A DNA stretch of 64,000 nt from Procambarus clarkii (GCF_040958095.1 NC_091188.1:5837056-5901055), one strand, 5' to 3'; numbered from the stretch's first letter, positions 46,862-61,280 are shown. The notes: generated by a model from the sequence alone, not told the origin. Program-made: numbers and translations.

Positions 46862-48971
46862 ATGGCTGCCTACCTGACCTTTCTGATGGTGGTGGTGGCT
46901 CTCTGCTGCACCCTCTCACCCGTTCACGCCGGTGGGTACCCCACATGTGCCACGCTTGATATATTTATGTGTAATAAGGTTTCAAAAATTTACAACAACA
47001 ACAAAAACACTTGGGCTGCAGAATGTAAATTGTGATGTATAATCGAGTCATAACAGCTTGTTCCCTCGTAACTCGATAGTAATTGGAGGACATCGTTGTA
47101 AACTGATAGGCGAGGTGGTGTTCCAGCGGGAGCTGTTCTAGGGGTAAGGTTTAGGATTACCTATGGAAAGGAAAAAGAGCTAATCCTTTCAGCAAGAGTT
47201 AGAATGTATCTACGCCTGTGCCATTTATCTGTATTTTTTTTTTTTTTTACAAAATATCAATTTACAATTTACAATTGTCAAACGACAGTTGGCTTCGTTA
47301 CCGACACATAATCGGAGGGGACCCGGGTTCTAACTGTTGGGTCAACTCGTTCTCGCACATGCTTATAGTAAATATTGACTTATTAATAAGTGCATATGTG
47401 ACATACTAATTTATTGTGAATATTTGAGTTTACCTTGAAAATCTGTATAAAAAAACACCGACCTAACCTAACCTTCTTAGTATGTTAAGATAAGCATCTT
47501 ATTGCTTCTTAATTACAATTAGTACTTAACTTATACCTATATTGATATTACAGTTTTATAAAAATAATAAAACAAAACTAAAATATTTAAATAAATTGTA
47601 CAGTAACTCATGATATTGTCAAAATTTTGTATAAAATCTCTATTGTTTAATAAAACTGAAAAAGAAATTCATAAAATTAAAAGTGGTGAACAGCAAATCG
47701 GTATGAAGAGTTAATACCTTGAAACCCAAATATAATTTAGAATATGCCATATATGTACTTATTAATATACCAAATATTGACTAAGCAATAAGTCATATAT
47801 GTACTGTCTCGTGCGAGAGCGGGTAGGTTGGATGGGAGATGTTAGCATCATCTTTGTCTGTCATCCGTCACAGAGAACGTCGGAGGGGTGACTGCTCCAG
47901 AGCGTGGCGCCAGCCTCATCACACAACCTCCGCTAGAAAGAAGTAAGAGAAGAATCGCTGGTGGACGCAACGCTTCCAAACCTGCCGTGGTAATGTTAAT
48001 ACACACTACCGTCTGTTGCGCCCTCTGTCTAGCTATGTGCTACAGCTTTTATATTTATCTTAAGACCTGGAAAAATAAATATTCTAACCCATTCTCCCAA
48101 AATACCTTTTTTTTTTGTCGGGAACAGGAAGCCTGTGTAAACAGTCTCCGTGGTGTAGTGGTAAGACACTCGCCTGGCGTTCCGCGAGCGCTATGTCATG
48201 GGTTCGTATCCTGGCCGGGGAGGATTTACTGGGCGCAATTCCTTAACTGTAGCCTCTGTTTAACACAACAGTAAAATGTGTACTTGGATGAAAAAACGAT
48301 TCTTCGCGGCAGGGGATCGTATTCCAGGGACCTGCCCGAAACGCTACGCGTACTATTGGCTGTACAAGAATGTAACAACTCTTGTATATATCTCAAAAAA
48401 AAAATATATATACTTTAGGCTTTCATCAAGGTCGAACTACTGAACCTACCCAGGATGCAACCCTACAACAGTTGTCTACCTTCAGTGTACCTTTGTACTG
48501 TTAAGTGAACAGAGGCATTGAATGAAATAAAACGTGGAAGATTTAAGTCACTGGAGAGTCACTTATAAAGCTGTGATAAGGAAAAATTGCAAATAGGCAC
48601 TTAATAAGGTGCAGATAGTGGCCAAAGAAAGGGTGATAATAGTAAAGGTAGTCACTTAATAAGAGGAGGTAATTATAATAATAATAATAATATTTTATGC
48701 AAGAAAATATACAGAAGTAGCGATACAGTGCATTAATCAAAAGTTTCATAAACAATGCAGTATAAACAGCGAGTCAGCAAGAAGTGTAAAAATAAGTCCA
48801 ACATCTTGTCTAATTCTTCAATAAAGAAAATATGTATTTAGTAATGTCATTTATTGTATTAATAGTTCAGAGTGAATAATATTTTAACGTTTCTTGCAGG
48901 GAGCATTACTGAGAGCTTCAGGCAGTGTCAGCAACCGTCGTCCAACTGTGGCATTTGGTCGCAGGCGCTAG
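46862..48971 (+). CDS. Gene A4: secreted cationic prepropeptide, mosaic copy
   Basis: Exons 46862-46931, 47874-47989 and 48900-48971, 85 residues. Signal peptide MVVVALCCTLSPVHA. Propiece ENVGGV (A3/A5 type), RSKRR, IAGGRNASKPAV (Asp to Asn by a CpG change), exon 3 identical to A1 and A2 (VAFGRRR). Introns 942 and 910 bases with the MITE and SINE. Splice acceptor reads AATCTTCCAG, slightly more pyrimidine-rich than the others. Confidence 0.78.
47339..47823. mobile_element. MITE-like insertion in intron 1 of gene A4
   Basis: Copy of the element at 1867. Confidence 0.6.
48145..48410 (+). mobile_element. tRNA-derived SINE in intron 2 of gene A4
   Basis: Copy of the SINE at 2675. Confidence 0.75.
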
Positions 48972-49071
48972 CCTCGTCTCACGCAGCCCTGCAATACAGA
49001 CCCACTTCATACACAGCCCCACCTGCAGGCGATGAGTCACAATAACGTGGCTGAAGTATGATGACCAGACC

Positions 49072-49198
49072 ACACACTAGAAGGTGAAGGGACGACGACG
49101 TTTCGGTCCGTCCTGGACCATTCTCAATCCACGTGAGAATGGTCCAGGATTGACCGAAACGTCGTCGTCCCTTCACCTTCTAGTGTGTGGTCTGGCCA
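49072..49198. mobile_element. Palindromic foldback element after gene A4
   Basis: Of the unit 3/5 type (CCACGTGAGAATGG centre, GGATTGACCG), although exon 3 upstream is of the unit 1/2 type. Confidence 0.85.
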
Positions 49199-50407
49199 AT
49201 AAACCCACCTCTCACACAACCCCACTTGTCTTAGATTCACCAAACGACCTGCACCTCGTATATACACACACCCACCTCACAGACCAGCCGCACATAGCTG
49301 GTGTCGAAGTTAACAAATTAAATTTGATCAGCGTCACTCATCCAATCCATTATGGCTACATTATATCCATCTCAAGCATTTGATCTACTATCAACTATAA
49401 CCTTGGCTGATGGTACATTCTGGTATGTCAGCCTTGAATTGTTTTCATCTCGTATTATGTTGCAGCAAATAATGAGTGTATTTTATTTAGTAAAATGCAT
49501 CTCATTTTAGTTTCAAATTATTTAGAATAATCATTAATGTTAATAATTCTGTAATGTATTAATCTCTGTCGTTCTTATAAACAATACCTGAGAGTATGTT
49601 TGTGTTCCTCACCATGCACTCTCCTTCCTCTGGTGTTGCTGCGAGTTCAGTAATACTCACATGGGGTATGACTAACGTTAAGAAGCACTCTCCCCTCTCC
49701 ACTGTACATCAGTTGATTGACGGTTGAGAGGCGGGACCAAAGAGCCAGAGCTCAACCCCCGCAAGCACAATTAGGTGAGGTGAGTACTGTTCCTGTTAAT
49801 TCATCAGTAAGTTTATCAAAAGTCATGTTAATTTAAGAAGATAACCATACAAACTTTAGCATATAAAATTGTATATGAATTTCACATTTATTGTGTCATC
49901 GACAATAATGTTAATGGTATTTCTGCAGTTTTGTTGAATAAAGCTGACGCTAAGTATGATGATAGTAACGAGGTGATTCTTGCTTTAAATTTAACCCATT
50001 TAAGATTTCAGCTGCAAGATTAGTCCAGTTCATCCTCAGAAACGATGCCCTTCGACTTGGAATGGTCAGTAGAGAGACACTTTCCCTTCTTGCATGATCG
50101 GGGTTCGATTCCCGATTGTTCCAAGTTGTAGGGCACCGAACCTCACTCCATCCTCATTTGCTAGTTCCTTGTCTTCATATTCCTTACACATGCTATATAT
50201 ATATATAGCCATACTGGCTTAGCACTTTTACCTATTAATCACCATACCTCGTGTGGCGCCTCATTAACTTCCTTTTCTTTCCTGTCCTTAATAATTACTC
50301 AGTAAAACAGCTTAAAAAGTATATAATAACAAGCTTGGCAGCAGGATGCTGCTTCTGGAAACTTTCCTTTTTATGACTGTTCATAACCCAGTCGACAGAG
50401 CTACTGC

Positions 50408-50832
50408 CTCACACACACGTGGGGTCCTCACACACACGTGGGGTCCTCACACACACGTGGGGTCCTCACACTCGCGTGGGGTCCTCACACACACGTGGGG
50501 TCCTCACACACACGTGGGGTCCTCACACTCGCGTGGGGTCCTCACACACACGTGGGGTCCTCACACTCGCGTGGGGTCCTCACACACACGTGGGGTCCTC
50601 ACACTCGCGTGGGGTCCTCACACACACGTGGGGTCCTCACACTCGCGTGGGGTCCTCACACACACGTGGGGTCCTCACACTCGCGTGGGGTCCTCACACA
50701 CACGTGGGGTCCTCACACTCGCGTGGGGTCCTCACACACACGTGGGGTCCTCACACACACGTGGGGTCCTCACACACACGTGGGGTCCTCACACACACGT
50801 GGGGTCCTCACACACTCGTGGAGTCCTCACGG
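50408..50832. repeat. 19-bp minisatellite, expanded
   Basis: About 22 copies, alternating CACACACACGTGGGGTCCT and CACACTCGCGTGGGGTCCT, so a 38-bp higher-order unit was amplified. Confidence 0.96.
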
Positions 50833-51910
50833 TCCTCCCCGAGACCCATGCAGTCCAGGTGTATGGAATATAATAACAATATTATTCACTTGAGCAGGGG
50901 TAGGCTTTACCATGGTTTTCTCTGAGAAAAACACATACATATTTAGCCGTAAGATTCACACTGATGTTATGAGGAGATAATATGAGAGGCTACCGAGGTT
51001 AATTAGAACGTGAGAACGGCATGACTCGACTGGCCCATGTCTGCCTCAGCCTGACTTCAGCCGGCTCATGTCTGCCTCAGCCTGACTCCAACCGGCTCAT
51101 GTCTGCCTCAACCTAAATACCACGGTAAATAATGTCTCAGGATTTCACTAATATATTACAAAGATTGTTACACATTTACAATAGAATTAGTAAAACTAAT
51201 CGGCAATTAATAAGTTTATTCATGTAGCCAATGGCGGTAAATGCAACGTTTGCATTTACAACCAATTGCTACCTATGTTTAAAAGCTCGAAATTACACGA
51301 AGTTAACAAACCTGAGACCACACACGGGACAAGCTGCACAATAGTCTCCTGAAGGTGCATGAGACTAACACCTTCACACGTTATTGCACTATGTCAGTGA
51401 AAGGAATCCTTCACTCTCAGCGCAACTGTATTATCCTCGATACTTGGTTGAGTGACAACAACTGTATTATTCCTGCAACTGCAGAGGACTGGTAGTGTCA
51501 TCATTATCACATATGAAAGTGACAGTTGTACCGAGAACACAAACAAGACTGGCAGTATGACCCGCAGTAGACCCGCAGTACACCCACCCGCGAGCTACAC
51601 CCGCAGTACACCCACCCGGGAACTACACCATTAAGAACACCACGAAGGGGCCGCCACCTCAGCTTCAGCGCGAGGCGCTAACCTAGGCCCTAACTCCATC
51701 TCACCTCATTATTTTCGTGGATCTAACTTACATTTTGTCCAACAGATTTTAAATATGACGTGAACAAAGATCCAAAATTAGTTATTATTAATATTATGAA
51801 CAATATCATTATGCAACATCTATTGTCGTTTTATTTTCATATCCTTTAAGTGCAAAACAATACTTGTAATTATGACAATATTAAAAATAGGCTCTTATTG
51901 TAATGTTTGT

Positions 51911-52004
51911 GGAGGAGACACAGCTGTGTGTGTTGGTGGGGGAGACACAGCTGTGTGTGTTGGTGGGGGAGACACAGCTGTGTGTGTTGGTGGGGGAGAC
52001 ACAG
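51911..52004. repeat. 27-bp minisatellite (short)
   Basis: About four copies. Confidence 0.93.
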
Positions 52005-53734
52005 CATCAGTCACATGTGTAACTGGTACAGAAGTCTATGTCGAAGGCTTTCTGACAATCCAAAAATAACAGTCGGCCCTCGCTTCTAGAGAGAAATGAA
52101 GAGAAATATGTCATTTCTCCAGTTACAGGAAGAACCCGAGGATAACTAGTCTTCAAGACAGTTACAGGTAGAACCAGAGGATAACCAATCCACACGACAC
52201 ATTGAAAGTACAATATTTGACTTTCAGTTAGAAGCACAATTTCACGAATTGTTATAAAGGGTCTAAAATGTACTTAAGAATGTACTCACATGAATATTAT
52301 GGGACAGTTTTTGGGTCAGAATTTACATCATATAATTGGATTAGTATCGCAAAGTCGGCGACAGAAAACTTATTAGCCTCTTGGAAGTCGTCCAACTCAG
52401 CGACAGGTAGTCCCCAAGATGCAGCCCACAACAGCTGGCTAACTCCCTGGTGTACCTATTGCTGCTAGATGAATGGGGGGCATCAGGAGGTAGGAAAAGG
52501 GACCAAAACATGCCGTCCTGGCCTGGCCGGGTCGAATATTAAACTGTTGGCCGATTCCAATGTTCACTGCTCTAAAATGCCATGTTACAAAAATATATTT
52601 TTTTATTGTAACAATGTACAATTTCGTACCAATATCTGTACTCAACCTTTTGTACGGGGTAAAACGAAGACGAGATGGAGGAAAACAAATGGAAGATAGT
52701 AAGAAAAAGATTCATAGATCGTTTCATCTCAATGAAGTTGTGGGAAGCTGTAAGTCACACTAATGAGGTAATAATGCCCGCGGGTGGTGAGAGTGAACCA
52801 GCAAACGAACAGAGGATGAAGGAACACCAGAAAACTGAGCGGCTCTGTGAACCACAAACAAAAATAAACGTTGACAGGAAACAATGATGATCGCGCTCAC
52901 TCGCGCCCTCTCCATATTGCTTACATTACGGGAGAGAAAACAAAAGAGAGTCGAGTGAGTGAATATAAGCACCAGACAAGACCACAAAAAACAGGAAAAA
53001 TTTTGCCGGTAGTAACAAATGAAACCTCGAGACTCAAGTAGTGAAACGAGTTTTTCCACCTACTGACGTCCATGGTAAGACATTTAAGCACATGACCAGC
53101 CAGCACAGTACAGGTAGAGACGCCAGTGAAGCCGGCAGGTCGCTCCCCACACACACAGACCAAAGTGTGGCATCAAAACTTGACTACCAACGATAAAAGG
53201 TAAACTTTACTTTTTGAAACCTTCGTGCATACATATTTTCCTTTTTAGTAGCACAATTTTTCCTTTTTAGTGGCTGGTCAGTAGGGCGGTGTGCCAGTGT
53301 TAAGAGCATACCTCAAAGTGGATGCTCCTCGCTAGGCTCCCCTGGAGCACGACGTCCACGCTCCGGGGGCCGCCACGACCGCTCGTGGCCTCACCTTAAG
53401 AAATTAACTTTTTCCCGGTGTTGGACGACACTGGGCAAGTGGCTCGTGGTCTGCCCGGGTCTCTTGCTTGAACACAACGTATTATATACAAAGTGTTAAC
53501 CTAACCAGCAACGAATGCACCCATGCCACCCACCTAACCTCTCCTGCCGATGCATAAATAATGGGGATATTTGTGTACCATTACTTTTCATAGTACTTTG
53601 TAATTTGTACGTTGAAGACCATAACGAACGGAATGAGACGTAATAGTTGAGAGGAGAGGTTGTAATGTTATTGGTGCTTGCATCCTGCAACACAGCCTTG
53701 ATGTGGTAGACGTACAAGCATCTTGAACCACAGA

Positions 53735-54143
53735 TGGTATGTGGTAGACGTGCCTGCGTCCTGTACCACAGGTATTATTAAGTAGACGTCCCTGCGACCT
53801 GTACCACAGGTGTTATGAGGTAGACGTGCCTGCGTCCTGTACCACAGGTGTTATGAGGTAGACGTGCCTGCGTCCTGTACCACAGGTGTTATGAGGTAGA
53901 TGTGCCTGCGACCTGTACCACAGGTGTTATGAGGTAGACGTGTCCGCGTCCTGTACCACAGGTGTTATGAGGTAGATGTGCCTGCGACCTGTACCACAGA
54001 TGTTATGAGGTAGACGTGCCTGCGACCTGTACCACAGGTGTTATGAGGTAGACGTGCCTGCGACCTGTACAACAGGTGTTATGAGGTAGATGTGCCTGCG
54101 TCCTGTACCACAGGTGTTATGAGGTAGACGTGCCTGCGTCCTG
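53735..54143. repeat. About 38-bp minisatellite, expanded
   Basis: About eleven copies; ends abruptly at CTGATGCCACAATCTGTG where units 1 to 3 have the SINE and further DNA. Confidence 0.93.
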
Positions 54144-54271
54144 ATGCCACAATCTGTGATGAATTAATGAATTTCACCTGATTATTACTCACACTACATA
54201 CGATAATTTTCTTAAATATCTCTGATTATTTTATATTACCTGACTCATATAAATGATTCCACAGGTGAAGG

Positions 54272-55169
54272 ATGATGACTGGCTGGGTGACCTTCCTGGC
54301 GTGGGTGGTTGTGTTGCTGCTCTGTGGCGCTCCCTCACCGGCTCTGTCTGGTAGCTACCCTAATGCATCTGTCCTCTTATATGTTGCCGTAATATAGCAA
54401 CAAAAGTTATAACCATACGATATACATCTGTTTTCAAATCTTACAAAAATTGCTATTGTAATATTGGTAAATGTAGATTTATATTAGCTTTCCACCGTAA
54501 CCTTCTCTATAACACTGATGTTAACACTGATGTCTTCTGCTCCCAGACGAGCCGCAGGAGACCACAGGTGATCGCAATTGTCATCTCTTTTTCTCTCTCT
54601 TCCTTACAGAGAGCGTCTGGCGGCCGGGTGTTCCTGGAGGCGGCGCCAGGCTGGCCAGAGAGGCCCCGTTCCGTCCTGTTAGTTTAGCTATAGGTGGAAT
54701 TAATGCCGTCATACCGAGCACGGTAATATTGCAGTGTCTTTCTTGTAGACATATATTATTGACCATGATACAAGGGGGAGGGGGTTAGCCCAATGTTTCT
54801 AGCACGAATCTTTTCTATGCTTTTAATGTTCTTCACTCCAGAAGGAAGTTAAAAAATAAACTCTCCAAAGTTCCTTTTACAATCTTATACTGTTTGCCGC
54901 TATACAGGAGAGTGAATGATGGACTGTAAGGAAAACACAAATGATGCTAGGTTAAAAATTTATTGCAATATCGCCTATGAAATTAATGTTATTATTGTTA
55001 TCATCTCCATGCACTGTTAGTATGTTTAAGGATTTGATCTTTTCATGTGTGTTTATTTTCTTTCCAGGGAGCGGCATTTACTTCTTCGTCTGGCAGTAAT
55101 ACCGTTTTGAGACCTCGAATCAGATATGCGCAATCCTGGCGATTATATAGACAATGGTACAGGGGCTAA
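54272..55169 (+). CDS. Gene B4: divergent Arg/aromatic-rich prepropeptide without glycine repeats
   Basis: Exons 54272-54350, 54610-54722 and 55068-55169, introns 259 and 345 bases, 97 residues. Signal peptide identical to B2. Exon 2 keeps ESVWRPGVPGG and RLAR, but the glycine repeats are gone: EAPFRPVSLAIGG then INAVIPST. Exon 3 keeps GAAFTSSSGSNTVL, then RPRIRYAQSW and RLYRQWYRG with a later stop, six codons beyond the stop of B1 to B3. The terminal Gly could give an amidated Arg. The predicted mature peptide is cationic with Trp and Tyr residues clustered at the end. Splice sites intact. This looks like a new peptide made from the gene B frame, not a decaying copy, since frame and phases survive all changes. 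Confidence 0.75.
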
Positions 55170-55176
55170 CTTCACT

Positions 55177-55312
55177 TCACCTGGCTGATGGCGTCACCTG
55201 GCTGATGACGTCACCTGGCTGATGGCGTCACCTGGCTAATGGCGTCACCTGGCTGAGGGCATCACCTGGCTGATGGCGTCACCTTCCTGAGGGCATCACC
55301 TGGCTAATGACA
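55177..55312. repeat. 17-bp minisatellite in the 3'UTR of gene B4
   Basis: About eight copies, starting seven bases after the stop. Confidence 0.9.
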
Positions 55313-55379
55313 TATACTCAACACTTGCGGAGTTCAGAACAAGCAAAACTCCTCCAACAGTGCATTTTCTATATATATA

Positions 55380-55395
55380 AATAAAACATAATAAA
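55380..55395 (+). terminator. Tandem poly(A) signals of gene B4
   Basis: Two AATAAA motifs ten bases apart. Confidence 0.6.
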
Positions 55396-55454
55396 ACGAT
55401 ACATTTCCCGTTTCTTTATTTGTGGTGAAGGTGGACCTGCCGGAGGGCGCCGCT

Positions 55455-55945
55455 GTTAGGCCAGTGTACTGTTGTTAGGCCAGAGTACTGTTGATAGGCC
55501 AGAGTACTGTTGATAGGCCAGAGTACTGTTGTTAGGCCAGAGTACTGTTGTTAGGCCAGAGTACTGTTGATAGGCCAGAGTACTGTTGATAGGCCAGAGT
55601 ACTGTTGTTAGGCCAGAGTACTGTTGTTAGGCCAGAGTACTGTTGATAGGCCAGAGTACTGTTGATAGGCCAGAGTACTGTTGTTAGGCCAGAGTACTGT
55701 TGATAGGCCAGAGTACTGTTGATAGCCCAGAGTACTGTTGTTAGGCCAGAGTACTATTGATAGGCCAGAGTACTGTTGTTAGGCCAGAGTACTGTTGTTA
55801 GGCCTGAGTACTGTTGATAGCCCAGAGTACTGTTGTTAGGCCAGAGTACTGTTGTTAGGCCAGAGTACTGTTGATAGGCAAGAGTACTGTTGTTAGGCCA
55901 GAGTACTGTTGATAGGCCAGAGTACTGCTGATAGCCCAGAGTACT
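55455..55945. repeat. 19-bp minisatellite
   Basis: About 26 copies. Confidence 0.96.
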
Positions 55946-56172
55946 GTATCTAGTACACATGGCAACTATGAATTGTCCCCACCGTCTCATAAGCGTCAAA
56001 TTTTAAGTGGTTTTGTCGAACCAAAAGCTATAGACGACAGGGTCAAACGTCCACCACGGAGGATCAATATTATGGAACTTATACTTTCATAAAGCACTTG
56101 GAATATGACGCTGTGATCTATAGCGTATATATTGACGTACGTTAAGTGTGAGGACAGGAGTCTTTATCACAC
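55946..56172 (+). promoter_or_regulatory. Unique block with candidate TATA-like motif
   Basis: As 12213-12445; TATATAT at 56126. Confidence 0.2.
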
Positions 56173-57575
56173 GTGTGTCTATATCAAGAGACAAGAGGCA
56201 CTGAACTACAGGCCAGTGTCCTTAACTTGTATACCATGCAAGGTGATAGAGAAGATTGTGAGAAAAACCTAGTAACACATCTGGAGAGAAGAGTCTTCGT
56301 GACAACCCATCAACATGGGTTCAGGGAGGGTAAATCTTGCCTTACAGGCTTGATAGAATTCTACGATCAGGTGACAAAGATTAAGCAAGAAAGAGAAGGA
56401 TGGGCGGACTGCATTTTTTTGGAATGTCTGAAAGCCTTTGACACAGTACCCCATAAAAGGTTGATGCATAAGCTGGAGAAACAGGCAGGAGTAACTGGTA
56501 GGGCGCTCCAGTGGATAAGGGAGTACCTAAGCAATAGGAAGCAGAGAGTTACAGTGAGGGGTGAGACCTCAGAATGGCGTGAAGTCACCAGTGGAGTCTC
56601 ACAGGGCTCTGTACTTGGACCTATCCTGTTTCTGATATACGTAAATGATCTCCCAGAGGGTATAGACTCATTCCTCTCAATGTTTGCTGACGACGCCAAA
56701 ATTGTGAGAAGGATTAAGACAGAGGAGGACAGCTTGAGGCTTCAAGAAGACCTGGACAAGCTGCAGGAATGGTCGAACAAATGGCTCTTAGAATTTAACC
56801 CAAGCAAATGTAATGTAATGAAGATAGGGGTAAGAAGCAGGTGACCAGATACAAGGTATCATTTGGGAGATGAAATACTTTAAGAGTCAGAGAGACCTGG
56901 GGGTTGATATCACGCCAGACCTGACCCCTGAAGCTAATATCAAGAGGATAACATCAGCAGCATATGCCAGGTTGGCTAACATAAGAACGGCCTTTAGAAA
57001 CTTGTGTAAGGAATCTTTCAGAACATTATATGCCACATATGTCAGACCAATCCTGGAGTATGCGGCTCCACCATGGAGTCCATAGCTAGTCAAGCATAAG
57101 ACTAAACTGGAAAAGGTTCAAAGGTTTGCCACCAGATTAGTACCCGAGCAGAGAGGTATGAGCTACGAGGAGAGATTACGGGAATTAAACCTCACTTCGT
57201 TGGAAGACAGAAGAGTTAGGGGGGACATGATCACCACATTCAAGATTCTCAAGGGAATTGACAGGGTTGATAAAGACAGGCTATTTAACAAAAGGGGCAC
57301 ACGCACTAGGGGACACATGTGGAAACTGAGTGCCCAAATGAGCCACAGAGATATTAGAAAGAACTTTTTTAGCGTCAGAGTGGTTGACAAATGGAATGCA
57401 TTAGGAAGTGATGTGGTGGAGGCTGACTCCATACACAGTTTCAAGTGTAGATATGATAGAGCCCAATAGGCTCAGGAACCTGTACAACTGTTGATTGACG
57501 GTTGAGAGGCGGGACCAAAGAGCCAGAGCTCAACCCCCGCAAGCACAACTAGGTGAGTAACTAGGTGAGTACACG
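56173..57575 (+). mobile_element. CR1/Jockey-group LINE, 5'-truncated
   Basis: Same insertion. The GA-rich run is shorter here (KYFKSQRDLGVDITPD), and a stop follows PPWSP near 57083. Double AACTAGGTGAGT tail. Confidence 0.92.
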
Positions 57576-57599
57576 CCTCAATAACTTGATGATGTTCAT

Positions 57600-57966
57600 T
57601 AAGAACCTTCTGGTGTTCATTGATGACCTGGTGGTGTTCAGTGATGACCTGGTGGTGTTCAGTGATGACCTGGTGGTGTTCAGTGATGACCTGGTGGTGT
57701 TCAGTGATGACCTGGTGGTGTTCAGTGATGACCTGGTGGTGTTCAGTGATGACCTGGTGGTGTTCAGTGATGACCTGGTGGTGTTCAGTGATGACCTGGT
57801 GGTGTTCAGTGATGACCTGGTGGTGTTCAGTGATGACCTGGTGGTGTTCAGTGATGACCTGGTGGTGTTCAGTGACGACTTGGTGGTGTTCAGTGATGAC
57901 CTGGTGGTGTTCAGTGTCCTGGTGGTGTTCAGCGACCTGGTGGTGTTCACTGTTTTCAGTGACCTG
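57600..57966. repeat. 18/21-bp minisatellite (short)
   Basis: Nearly pure 21-base units, about seventeen copies; the least scrambled of the three arrays. Confidence 0.96.
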
Positions 57967-58199
57967 GAGATGAAAAATATTTTTTTTAGTTACACTCGAA
58001 AAGCTCTTGGGACATATAGGCCCCTTAATACCTTACATCCAAAACAAGGTGATGGGAAATTCCCTGAGAAAGAAGATAATAGAATACCGGTGAGACGAAC
58101 ACCAGCGAAGGTTAATGAACAACAAATATTGCCTCACAAACTTTATATAATTCTGTGACTGAGAGACAGAGATCAGACGAGACAAAGATCAGATCTAGA

Positions 58200-59164
<965 letters not shown>

Positions 59165-59199
59165 CATGCTTACAACATACACACAACATACTTTTTGAA

Positions 59200-59881
59200 A
59201 CGGACAGAAAGATCTAGGAATTGATATCACACCAAACCTGTCTCCTGAAGCCCACATAAAAAGAATAACGTTTGCGGCATATGCGAGGCTGGCTAACATT
59301 AGAACAGCCTTCAGGAACCTGTGTAAGGAATCATTCAGAATCTTGTATACCACATATGTAAGACCAATCCTGGAGTATGCGGCCCCTGAATGGAGCCCGT
59401 ACCTTGTCAAGCACAAGACGAAGCTGGAAAAAGTTCAGAGGTATGCCACTGGACTAGTCCCAGAATTAAGAGGCATGATTTACGAGGAAAGGCTGCGGGA
59501 AATGCACCTTACGACACTGGAAGACAGAAGAGTAAGGGGAGACATGATCACTACCTACAAAATCCTCAGGGGAATTGACAGGGTAGACAGGGATAAACTA
59601 TTCAACACTTGTGGTACGCGAACAAGAGGACACAGGTGGAAACTGAGTACCCAAATGAGCCAAAGAGACGTTAGAAAGATCTTTTTCAGTGTCAGAGTAG
59701 TTAAAAGGTGGAATGCATTAGGCAGTGATGTGGTGGAGGCTGACTCCATACACAGTTTCAAATGTAGATATGATAGAGCCCAGTAGGGTCAGGAATCTGT
59801 ACACCAGTTGATTGACAGTTGAGAGGCAGGACCAAAGAGCCAAAGCTCAACCTCCGAAAGCACAAATAGGTGAGTACACAT
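59200..59881 (+). mobile_element. LINE C-terminal fragment
   Basis: Copy of 18030-18711, open to CRYDRAQ-stop at 59786. Confidence 0.88.
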
Positions 59882-60013
59882 TTATCAGAAGGAAAACACC
59901 TGCTGGGATACCTCTCGCGAAGGCACTATAGAGCTATGTACTCACAACCAGGTGAGTACACAGCTGCAGTGTCTTTGCGAGGAGAATCCCAGCAGGTGTT
60001 TCCCTTCTGATAA
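59882..60013. mobile_element. Second type of palindromic foldback element
   Basis: Copy of 18712-18843. Confidence 0.75.
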
Positions 60014-60774
60014 CGTCAACCGTCTTTTAAACCACAGAACCTGAAGGCAGTCAGCGTGGTGACGCAGTTGAACACAGTCAGTGACGCCGAGTGAACAAAC
60101 GTGAACAAGGTGACTATCATTTATCACGTGCATGAACCTCGCCAGTGCTAGGGCAGAGACCCTCCCCATCAGTCCTAGTAGTACTTACCTTGTCAATAAC
60201 GCTCAGCAAATGTGATAACCCCCCCCACACACACACACACACACACACAAACACGCTGTATATTGTTTAGTTTTAGGCAACTTGGTTCCCGGTAAAGACA
60301 AGTTGTCCACTCACAGTTTACCTGTGGTTGATTTCGAGTGTTTCAAGTTTGGGCAGCCCCCCATCGCTTCCCTGGTGATGGTCTGATTGGTGAGGATGAT
60401 TATCTCAGTATCCCGGAGGTCCAGATAGCTATCACAGCCTGGCTGATGTAGTAAATCTAGAATTAAGGTATTAAATTCTCTCTTAATAAAAGCATCAGTC
60501 TTTGTTACATAAATATGTGTTATGTTTGCTGGCTGGTGACAGCAGAGTCGAGGACCTCCGACGTCTACACTGTTCTCTAACAGCGCTCAATATGGCTCCC
60601 AGACATTTTACTGGATTTATTTTGTTATATCTTTATTATCTCTCAATCCACCATGTTGTGATTTTATTGAACAGGGAAGGAGGCTGACCTGCAAATATTT
60701 TTGTGCAAATTACGAAACAAATCGTCTCGGTTCCAAAGAAGTAAGTCCCCAGGAGAAGTAGGTTCCCAGCCGGA
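60014..60774. other. No gene seen
   Basis: Copy of 18844-19604 with shorter poly(C) runs. Confidence 0.6.
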
Positions 60775-60919
60775 CACTCGGCGTCAAGGATGGACTATGA
60801 GTCCCCTCACCAGGAGACGTAACCTCACACGGAAGTTCACGGACCACGTGTGACGCGCACGTGTGACGCGCACGTGTGACACGTACGTGTGACGAGGTCA
60901 TCTGGTTGCTGGTGTGTGT

Positions 60920-61280
60920 GTGTTCACTCCAATCAGTTGTGCTTGCGGGGGTTGAGCTTTAACTCTTTAGTCCCGCCTCATCAACCGGCAATCTACTGGT
61001 GTACAGATTCCTGAGCTTCATATCTATATTTCAAACTGCATATGGAGTCGGCCTCCACTTCATCATTTCGTAGTGCATTCTATTTACTAACTACGCTGAC
61101 GCTGAAAATGCTTTCTAATGTCTCCATGGCTCATTTGGGTACTCACCTTCCCCTTGTGCGTGTACCACCCGTGTTATTTCATCCTTGTCTACCCTGTCAA
61201 TTCCCCTGAGGATTTTATGTGTAGTGATCATGTCCCCCGAGCTCTTCTGTCTTCCAGCGATGTGAGGTGCAATTCATGCA
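60920..61280 (-). mobile_element. Minus-strand LINE 3' remnant
   Basis: Copy of 19750-20110. Confidence 0.8.

Larger units (their letters stand above)
49199..54264. other. Spacer between A4 and B4 without a supported gene
   Basis: Solo LINE tail 49707-49788, AT remnant near 50192, minisatellites, reverse-transcriptase scrap near 52020-52110, degraded SINE 52411-52534, candidate gene B4 TATA at 52963 and donor after 53199. The SINE found before B1 to B3 is missing: the 38-bp array runs directly into the gene B upstream sequence near 54145. Confidence 0.7.
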
